Source: JALYQB01 sp035640155 (GTDB taxonomy: Bacteria; Actinomycetota; Actinomycetes; Mycobacteriales; Pseudonocardiaceae). Taken from it: a DNA stretch of 28,375 nt. Below the pieces are notes generated by a model, which was not told where the DNA came from, ran no database searches, and saw only the letters and a program-made list of their open reading frames with translations. The translations under genes were made by a program, and so were the position numbers. The DNA is taken from the NCBI GenBank assembly GCA_035640155.1, contig DASQWR010000166.1, forward strand, positions 1-28,375. The letters run 5' to 3'. This document shows positions 22,805 to 28,375 of this stretch, piece by piece; position 1 is the first letter of the stretch, and every line of letters starts with the position of its first letter.

Positions 22805-24391
22805 TCAGGCGGGCTGTGCAGCACACAACGACCGGATACGGTCACGCACGCTGGCAATCGCGGGGACATCGGCGTGGACGTTGCTGTACTGGTACAACTC
22901 GGCGAGCTTGAGGCGCACCCTGTCCGAGGGCGTTTGCTCGACCAGCGCGGCGGCATGATGTCCTAGGCGCGATGCCTCGTCAATCTCGCCTTGAATAAGC
23001 CGTGTCTCAGCCAGCCCGATCTGGTCTAGCGCCGAGCTGCGCAACCGCCCAGGACGACGCAGTGCTATCGCGCGCGAGATACGCCCGGCTGCCTCATCCG
23101 CCATTCGCTTGTCTTGGTGGGCGAGTTCAAGCAACCGCCCGCCTGTCGTGCCTTCTAGCTCGGCCACGTCAAAGTAGGTAATCCAGTACGGGTCTTCGGC
23201 TGGTTTCGCATCGGTCAGCGCGTCTTCGGCTTTGCCCGTCACCCGACGAAAGGCCGACACACGGCCGAGCTTGGCATACACCCACGCTTCACGGGTGTAC
23301 AACATGGACCGCACGGACGCCGTGGCATAACCCGCCGAATCATCCTGCGCGAGCCGCACCAGTTCCAGAGCATCACCCGTATGGCCGAGGTACAACAGTT
23401 GCCGCGCCATAGCCGCCATGATATTCGCACCGAACACCCGGTCACCAGCAGCTTTGGATGCCCGAAGCGCGAGCACACAATAGCGCTGGGCGAGCCCCTG
23501 GTGCCCGGAATCCCACGACATAAGGGCCGCAGTTTCCGCAAGCTGTGTCATTGCCCCGAACAGACGTCGTCGTATCTCGACCGGGTGCGAATCTCGGAGC
23601 AGGTCGGCAACCTCGTTCAACTGGCCGACCACGGCTTTCCGTCGCAAACCTCCACCGAACTGGTCATCCCAATCACGGAAAACCCGCGCGGCATTCTCGA
23701 TCTGCTCGACCGCTTGGTACCCCACCGAACCCGACCGACCGGTGGCCAGCTTCTCCCCACCGCCCGATAGCCAGCGTTCCAGCGGCTCGAGCAGCGCACC
23801 GCCGAAGACCACGCCCGCAAGCAGGCGCGCTACCTCGCGTCGGTCCAACGTGAGGTCCTTCCTCGTGAACTGGCTGACGATCTCGACCATATCCCCAGGT
23901 GCCCACCACAGCGACACGTCGCCATCGTTCAGGGCAGTCGGTGCTGACCGCCCAGTTTCTGCTGGCACCAGGTGGACACCGGGCGCGGCGGCCCGATCAT
24001 CCTCCGGGAGCGTGAACCACAAGCATGACGACGGGATGCCCAGTATCCGCGCCCAGTGCGTCAGCCGGTCGAGATGCACGATGGGTGGCCCGTTCTCGAT
24101 GCGGCTGAGCTGCCCCTGCGTGACCCCCATCCAGCCCGCCACCACGTCCTGCGGGAGCGGTCGGCGGCCGTGGAACGGGTGGCAGCGGTACGCCCGGATC
24201 ATTCTCCCCATATGGCGACTCGCCGACGCCGCCCTCATCGCGTGGCTATCCCAGAACTCGGCAGGCACATCGGGCGGGACCGCGAACCGGTCACGGCTCC
24301 CGGCCTGGCACGGCGCGCAGTAACAGCCACCGTTGTCGTGCGCCAACCGCGTACCACAGCGGTGACACCGTGCTTCGCGCCGAGCATCCAT
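22805..24391 (-). CDS. Zinc-finger/XRE regulator with helical repeat domain
   Basis: 528 residues from ATG at 24391, with GGAG 11 nt upstream; an open frame continues further up, so the start is provisional. An N-terminal knuckle, CHRC then CYCAPC (C9, C12, C23, C25, C28), could bind zinc. A helix-turn-helix of the XRE type lies at about 60-105 (PLPQDVVAGWMGVTQGQLSR-I). The remaining 400 residues are TPR-like helical repeats, usual for peptide- or ligand-controlled regulators. The codon use is less GC-biased than the core genome. It forms a two-gene operon with the SLOG gene and is divergent from a small zinc-finger gene, a layout suited to autoregulation from the 24392-24598 gap. Confidence 0.8.
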   Translation of the reverse strand: MDARREARCHRCGTRLAHDNGGCYCAPCQAGSRDRFAVPPDVPAEFWDSHAMRAASASRHMGRMIRAYRCHPFHGRRPLPQDVVAGWMGVTQGQLSRIENGPPIVHLDRLTHWARILGIPSSCLWFTLPEDDRAAAPGVHLVPAETGRSAPTALNDGDVSLWWAPGDMVEIVSQFTRKDLTLDRREVARLLAGVVFGGALLEPLERWLSGGGEKLATGRSGSVGYQAVEQIENAARVFRDWDDQFGGGLRRKAVVGQLNEVADLLRDSHPVEIRRRLFGAMTQLAETAALMSWDSGHQGLAQRYCVLALRASKAAGDRVFGANIMAAMARQLLYLGHTGDALELVRLAQDDSAGYATASVRSMLYTREAWVYAKLGRVSAFRRVTGKAEDALTDAKPAEDPYWITYFDVAELEGTTGGRLLELAHQDKRMADEAAGRISRAIALRRPGRLRSSALDQIGLAETRLIQGEIDEASRLGHHAAALVEQTPSDRVRLKLAELYQYSNVHADVPAIASVRDRIRSLCAAQPA

Positions 24392-24598
24392 AGAGACAGC
24401 AGCTCCGTCCTTGCCGGGGTAGTGACGCAACCAGCGTTGATCCGAGTCTAAGCCAGGTTGTGCATCCAGCTGCACAGTATGTAACCGACACATGTCGATC
24501 ATGCGTCGCTATCGATGGGACGGGCAGCTGCACGGGCGGAGCATCCGTTCGGAGGTTGTGCCTGTATCACTCCTCAATCGCTCAGCCCAAGGGAAGGG

Positions 24599-24847
24599 GT
24601 GTCACCGTTGCCGGGTGCACCTGCGCCGTACCCGGAATCCCACCCATTTGCCTGGTTCCCGCTTGCCGGACAGCGGCACGCCATTGATCGACGGGACCGG
24701 AATGTCCCAACAGGTTCGCCGATGCGGTGCCTGTGTAGTGTTACTCATCCACGGGGTGCTGATGGTGACATTGATTGGCTCTGGCCGACCTGCGAGCGGT
24801 GCTGGGATGAGGCTTGCAGGATTGTGGGGGTTCGGCGGGGTGGGTGA
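24599..24847 (+). CDS. Small zinc-finger protein of the WFP-type actinomycete family
   Basis: 82 residues from GTG at 24599, preceded by a purine-rich AAGGGAAGGG. The pattern HPFAWFPLAGQRHAIDRRDR, then VPTGSPMRCLC, and a final WLWPTCERCWDEAC is a recurrent actinomycete plan in which Cys and His residues form a zinc site (CxC ... CxxC). These proteins are often encoded next to XRE-type regulator genes, as here on the opposite strand. Function is unknown; a role as regulator partner is inference. Upstream starts in the same frame give low-complexity extensions. Confidence 0.6.
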   Translation: MSPLPGAPAPYPESHPFAWFPLAGQRHAIDRRDRNVPTGSPMRCLCSVTHPRGADGDIDWLWPTCERCWDEACRIVGVRRGG

Positions 24848-24955
24848 GGGTTCGGAGTTGGCGAGGGATGCGAGTGATGCGGGAGTTGGACGGGCGCCTG
24901 CAGGTCTCGCCGCGCGTGCCTGCCCGTACTATAGGTGCCGCAGGAACCAGACCTA

Positions 24956-25114
24956 GTGCCCATTCGGTTGCAGGCATCGTGGGCGCCACCACCGCTGCAA
25001 CGAGTCGAGCTCCTGGCACGGGTGCTTCTCGCCGCTCGACTTCTTGGGACAATTCCGAATGACCTCAAACAGGAGTTTCTGGAGGCAGCAGGAATGAGTG
25101 CGCCAGCAGATTAA
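24956..25114 (+). CDS. Small ORF with a promoter-like box upstream
   Basis: 52 residues from GTG at 24956, with AGGAA about 10 nt before it; an in-frame GTG at 24935 would give 59. A TACTAT -10-like box lies at 24927-24932. The reading is helical and plausible: VPIRLQASWAPPPLQRVELL then LLGTIPNDLKQEFLEAAGM and a TAA stop. Codon use matches the neighbouring accessory genes (more A/T at third positions) rather than random GC-rich frames. I do not recognise the family. It could be the third gene of the regulator/zinc-finger neighbourhood. Apart from it, 24848-25272 holds only a terminator-like hairpin. Confidence 0.4.
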   Translation: MPIRLQASWAPPPLQRVELLARVLLAARLLGTIPNDLKQEFLEAAGMSAPAD

Positions 25115-25223
25115 ATGTGCTACGCCGCCTCGGCGTCACGGCCATCGCTTTGTAGCGTGGATTGTGACCCCCGACTGGGCCCCGACCAGGACGAGATGGC
25201 GAGCATCACGGACGGCGCGCCTG

Positions 25224-25255
25224 GGCCCGCCCACACAATCGGGTGCGGGCGGGCC
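25224..25255. terminator. Terminator-like hairpin after the multicopper oxidase gene
   Basis: GGCCCGCCC (25224-25232) pairs with GGGCGGGCC (25247-25255) around a 14-nt loop, 18 bp beyond the stop of the leftward oxidase gene (25273). Confidence 0.55.
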
Positions 25256-25272
25256 ATTTCGAAGGGCGACGG

Positions 25273-26442
25273 CTACGGGGTGACCGCGATGACGGCCATA
25301 AGGCCACCACCGCCGCGTTCCTCGACGTTGTCGTTGGTGGTGTGGTGCGGGATGTGGCAGTGCAGCAGCCACCGCCCCGGCTGCTGCGCCTCCCAGATCA
25401 CGTCGTAGCGCTCGCCGGGTCCGACGTTGACGGTGTCCTTGAGGATCTGCGCCGCCGGCGGGACCGGCTCGCCGTCGGTCTGCACGATGCGGAACGGGCC
25501 GCCGTGGATGTGCATGGGGTGCACGACGGTGTTGTGCGTGCCGACGAACCGCACGCGCAGCCGCTCCCCGACCCGCATGTGGATCGTCTCGGTCTCGGGA
25601 TAGGCCTTGCCGTTGATCGTGAAGTAGTTCGGCATCGCGCCCTCCATCGGCATCGCCGGGAAGGTGAACCCGTCACGGTGCAGCCACTCCTGCAGCTGCA
25701 CGACGGCCTCGTGGTCGTAGTCGTACGCGGCGTCGACGGCGGGGTCGGCCGGGTCGACGATCAGCGCGCCGTAGAGGCCGAGGGCCTGCTGGCGGTCGGC
25801 GGCGGCGTGCGAGTGGTAGAAGTAGGTGCCCGGCCGCTCGGCCGTGAACTCGTAGGTGAACGTCTCGCCGGGGGCGATGGCGGGCTGCGTGACGTCGGCG
25901 GCGCCGTCCATCGCGTTGGGCAGGACCAGCCCGTGCCAGTGGACGCTGGTCGGCTCGGGCAGGTCGTTGCGCACGTTCACGCGCACCCGGTCGCCCTGAG
26001 TGACGCGCAGTCGTGGGCCGGGGACCTGGCCGTTGACCGCGTACGCCTCGACGCGGCGGTTGGGCAGGATGTGCCACCCGGTGACGGCGACGGTGAGGTC
26101 GAAGACCTTGGTGCCGTCGTCGAGCTGTGGGGCCAGGGGTTGGTCGCCGCGGGCAGCGGCCGGCGCCTCGCCGGCGACCGCGTGCGGGTCGACGGCGGCC
26201 ATGTCGCGCATAGCGTCCGCCGACGTGTCCGCCGTCATGATCATGCCGGGGGGCATCACGAGGCCACCGACGTCGTGGCCGGACAGGCCGAGGTTGACCT
26301 GGCTGGCCGGGATCGCGATCGCGAACGCCAGGGCCAGCACGGTCAGGATCGTCACCACGGTGAGCTCGGGGCGGGTCACCGCCGGGCCCATGCGGTGGTC
26401 GCCGTGCGCGTCGTGTCCGGTGTGGTGGTTCGGCATGCTCAT
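25273..26442 (-). CDS. Two-domain multicopper oxidase, membrane-anchored
   Basis: 389 residues from ATG at 26442, overlapping the DUF4396 stop by ATGA. After a His-rich N-terminus and one membrane helix (about 27-45), two cupredoxin domains follow. Copper motifs: HWHG (168-171) and HSH (210-212) in the first, HPMHIHG (308-314) and HCHIPHH (361-367) in the second. The T1 Cys is only in the second domain, fitting a two-domain enzyme that works as a trimer. The residue that usually gives the axial T1 ligand is Asn (HCHIPHHTTNDN), not Met or Leu. It probably oxidises Cu(I) or other substrates outside the membrane and protects against copper. Confidence 0.9.
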   Translation of the reverse strand: MSMPNHHTGHDAHGDHRMGPAVTRPELTVVTILTVLALAFAIAIPASQVNLGLSGHDVGGLVMPPGMIMTADTSADAMRDMAAVDPHAVAGEAPAAARGDQPLAPQLDDGTKVFDLTVAVTGWHILPNRRVEAYAVNGQVPGPRLRVTQGDRVRVNVRNDLPEPTSVHWHGLVLPNAMDGAADVTQPAIAPGETFTYEFTAERPGTYFYHSHAAADRQQALGLYGALIVDPADPAVDAAYDYDHEAVVQLQEWLHRDGFTFPAMPMEGAMPNYFTINGKAYPETETIHMRVGERLRVRFVGTHNTVVHPMHIHGGPFRIVQTDGEPVPPAAQILKDTVNVGPGERYDVIWEAQQPGRWLLHCHIPHHTTNDNVEERGGGGLMAVIAVTP

Positions 26443-27167
26443 GACAGGGCCTCCGCATGCGGTCGGGGGGTGAACGAGGAGACTCCGGATGGCGCGGCCG
26501 GGGCGGGCCGGGCGGTCATCAGGCCGTGCTTGAGGTTCTTCGCGACCATCCACACGTTGACGGGGTAGGCCACGAAGAAGCCGACGATCACGCCGAGGGA
26601 CATCACGGCCCAGAACTGCGGCGCCGCGGGGTCCATGGCGCGCATGTCCCGACCCATCATCAGGAAGATCATCACCGGGAACATGCCCGCGGCCATCATG
26701 TTCATCGACAGCCACTCGGGCACGAAGGCGCCGCGCAGGGCGACGCGGTAGGAGCCGCCCATCATGTCCTTCATGAACATGGCCTGGAAGACGAACAGGC
26801 CGAATCCGAACCCGGCGACGTATTCGACGATCAGGTCGACCCACATCGGCAGGCCGAGCGCCGAGGTGATCACGGCCGCGGCGACGATGCCGGTGGCGTC
26901 CCCAGCGATGCAGTGCACCGTGGAGCCGATGCCCTGCTTCCACAGTGGCCGGATGAACTCCTCGTGCTCGCCGGGTCGGGGCTCCTTGTCGGTGAGGACG
27001 TAGAGGGCCAGTGCGATCGGGCCCATGTAGACGGTGATCAGGACCCAGCCCCACTTCATCACCGTCTCCTCCGGGTTGCCGGCGACGAAGTTGTCCCAGG
27101 CGACGTAGGCGGTGGAGAGCGCGGCGAGGGCGAACCACGTCCAGAGGAACGACTCCGGGATGATCAT
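26439..27167 (-). CDS. DUF4396 family membrane protein (copy 2, long form)
   Basis: 242 residues from ATG at 27167, ribosome site GGGGAG 6 nt upstream, overlapping the zinc-ribbon stop (ATGA). There are about seven helices: an N-terminal pair (FLWTWFALAALSTAYVAWDN, VLITVYMGPIALALYVLTD), the family signature STVHCIAGDATGIVAAAVI, a helix run VEYVAGFGFGLFVFQAMFMKD, and Met-rich segments MNMMAAGMFPVMIFLMMGRDM. The HC and Met-rich motifs suggest copper sensing or passage. The shorter relative at 13429-12941 shares the HC signature. Operon with the multicopper oxidase implies joint action in copper homeostasis. Confidence 0.9.
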   Translation of the reverse strand: MIIPESFLWTWFALAALSTAYVAWDNFVAGNPEETVMKWGWVLITVYMGPIALALYVLTDKEPRPGEHEEFIRPLWKQGIGSTVHCIAGDATGIVAAAVITSALGLPMWVDLIVEYVAGFGFGLFVFQAMFMKDMMGGSYRVALRGAFVPEWLSMNMMAAGMFPVMIFLMMGRDMRAMDPAAPQFWAVMSLGVIVGFFVAYPVNVWMVAKNLKHGLMTARPAPAAPSGVSSFTPRPHAEALS

Positions 27168-27394
27168 GGCTGCTCCCCTCGGACCCGGGGCGCGCCGCCG
27201 TCGACGAGCAGCACGCCGGCGGCGGCCAGCAGCAGGACCTGCTCGGGTGCGGCCGGGCCGTCGGTCACCCGGCCGCAGGCCGGGCAGCAGGACAGGTAGG
27301 TGCCACCACCGCCGCGCGGCACGAGCAGGACCTGCTCGGGCCCCACGAGCGCGGACGTCAGGCAGTGCGGGCAGTGGACGCGGATCCTCGCCAT
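27164..27394 (-). CDS. Small zinc-ribbon protein leading the multicopper oxidase operon
   Basis: 76 residues from ATG at 27394 with ribosome site AAAGGGG. Two CxxC knuckles (HCPHC at about 7-11 and CCPACG at about 36-41) make a small metal-binding ribbon; the rest is Gly/Val/Leu-rich. The stop overlaps the DUF4396 start by ATGA, so the three genes are translationally coupled. Could be a copper or zinc chaperone or a small regulator. The 149 bp before it separate it from the divergent SARP gene and probably contain both promoters. Confidence 0.75.
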   Translation of the reverse strand: MARIRVHCPHCLTSALVGPEQVLLVPRGGGGTYLSCCPACGRVTDGPAAPEQVLLLAAAGVLLVDGGAPRVRGEQP

Positions 27395-27543
27395 CGTCGA
27401 CCCCTTTCACGTCGGTTCGGGACGCACCGATCATCGGCCGCCGCGCTTGTGAGTCGCTGTCGAGCCGCTGACGGGGTCTGCCGGCGGATTGCCGTGTCCG
27501 GGGCCCGGGCACCAGAATCGGGCTTGAGGTCGAGGAGGTGCGT

Positions 27544-28375
27544 ATGGAGTTCCGCCTCCTCGGGCCGTTGCAGGTCGTCGTCGACGGGTCGCCGGTCGCG
27601 CTGCGCGGGGCCGCGGAGCGGGCGCTGCTCGCGCTGCTGCTGCTCGACGCGGGGCGGGTGGTGCCCGCCGAGCACCTGATCGACAGCCTGTGGGGCGAGG
27701 ACCTGCCCGCCAACGCCGCCAACGCGTTGCAGGGGCGGGTCTCGCGGTTGCGCAGCGCGTTTCGAGCGGTCGGCCTGCCGGAGACGCTGGTCGTCTCGCG
27801 GCGCCCGGGCTACCTGCTCGACGTCGATCCCGGCACCGTCGACGTGCACCGGTTCACCCGGCTCGTCGACGAGGCCCGGCGCGGCACCGACCTGGGACGG
27901 CGCTACGGCGCGGCGCTCGCGCTGTGGCAGGGCCCGGCGCTGGCGGAGTTCGACGCCGACGGCTGGGCCCGCGACCAGCGACAACGGCTCGAGGAGCTGC
28001 GCCTGGCGGCCACCGAGGAGTGGGTCGACGTCCGGCTGGCGGCCGGGCAGCACGCCGAGCTGGTCGGCGAGCTGACCGACCTGGTGGCCCGGCACCCGCT
28101 GCGGGAACGGCTGCACGGGCAGCTGATGGTCGCGCTGTACCGCTCCGGACGGCAGGCCGACGCGCTCGCCGCCTACCAGCGGGCCCGGCAGATCCTCGAC
28201 GACGAGCTGGGGCTGGACCCCTCGCCGGAGCTGCGCGAGCTGGAGCAGGCGATGCTGCGTCAGGACGCGACGCTCGCGGCACCCCCTCGCGCGCCGGAGC
28301 GCGAGCCAGAGCCGGAGCAGCCCGCGCTGGCGGCGCGTCTGACGTCGTTCGTCGGGCGGGACCGGGAGCGATCCG
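27544..28375 (+). CDS. SARP-family (BTAD) transcriptional regulator, partial at the right edge
   Basis: At least 277 residues from ATG at 27544 with ribosome site GGAGG (27533-27538). An OmpR-like winged helix opens the protein (MEFRLLGPLQVVVDGSPVAL...LLLDAGRVVPAEHLIDSLWG, with NALQGRVSRLRSAF as recognition helix), followed by the bacterial transcriptional activation domain with DVHRFTRLVDEARRG and QLMVALYRSGRQADALAAYQ. The sequence then reaches ALAARLTSFVGRDRER, the start of an NB-ARC/AfsR-type ATPase domain cut by the window end. Such regulators control secondary metabolism or other local operons. Divergent from the copper operon. Confidence 0.9.
   Translation, partial: MEFRLLGPLQVVVDGSPVALRGAAERALLALLLLDAGRVVPAEHLIDSLWGEDLPANAANALQGRVSRLRSAFRAVGLPETLVVSRRPGYLLDVDPGTVDVHRFTRLVDEARRGTDLGRRYGAALALWQGPALAEFDADGWARDQRQRLEELRLAATEEWVDVRLAAGQHAELVGELTDLVARHPLRERLHGQLMVALYRSGRQADALAAYQRARQILDDELGLDPSPELRELEQAMLRQDATLAAPPRAPEREPEPEQPALAARLTSFVGRDRERS

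Noticed and set aside
25243..26568. Long plus-strand frame opposite the multicopper oxidase
   Set aside because: Antisense to a gene with all copper motifs; composition is only GC-driven.

Overview
The window is very GC-rich, with short intergenic gaps and frequent GTG starts. Several genes appear to be read from leaderless transcripts: a TANNNT-like -10 box sits 6-7 nt before the start codon. The gene content (actinobacterial septum-formation protein, DUF3151, DUF3817, SARP regulator, TraB-type conjugation) points to an actinomycete. A Pseudonocardia-like member of the Pseudonocardiales is my best guess, by inference only.

Layout. (1) Positions 1-3763 are one end of an actinomycete integrative/conjugative element (AICE) or integrated plasmid. 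A leftward operon encodes a zinc-ribbon protein, a small helical protein, a TraB/FtsK DNA translocase (broken by two single-base frameshifts) and a membrane-anchored protein with a DnaJ-like zinc centre. A repeat-rich, clt-like locus lies just upstream of it. (2) Positions 3893-11664 look like conserved chromosome: two small membrane proteins, a conserved actinobacterial protein, a GH3 (NagZ-like) glycosidase, prephenate dehydratase (pheA), a zincin-like metallopeptidase, a septum-formation family protein, a DedA protein, class II fructose-bisphosphate aldolase and a DUF3151 protein. (3) Positions 11753-13429 are a leftward copper-associated operon (DUF4396, DUF6153-like, DUF305), with a strong promoter whose spacer is a G-tract. 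(4) Positions 13500-17640 hold an unrecognised gene remnant, a degenerate HepT-like protein, a DUF2243 membrane protein, a hypothetical membrane protein, an SGNH hydrolase, a divergent cold-shock protein and a rhodanese. (5) Positions 17862-21088 encode an OmpR-type response regulator and a histidine kinase whose frame runs without a stop into a DUF4153/DUF4173-type polytopic membrane protein. (6) Positions 21311-25114 are an accessory island: a Phd/VapC-type toxin-antitoxin pair with a frameshifted toxin, a zinc-finger/XRE/repeat regulator followed by a SLOG-fold protein, a divergent small zinc-finger protein and a small unrecognised ORF. (7) Positions 25273-27394 are a second copper-type operon (zinc ribbon, DUF4396, multicopper oxidase). 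(8) A SARP/BTAD regulator starts at 27544 and runs off the right edge.

How genes may work together: the two copper modules probably serve extracytoplasmic copper handling. The pheA to aldolase block is housekeeping. The XRE-SLOG operon with its divergent zinc-finger gene is the best candidate for a poorly described ligand-sensing switch. Three single-base frameshifts in otherwise intact genes mean either recent decay or indel errors in the assembly, and this should be settled before calling those genes dead.
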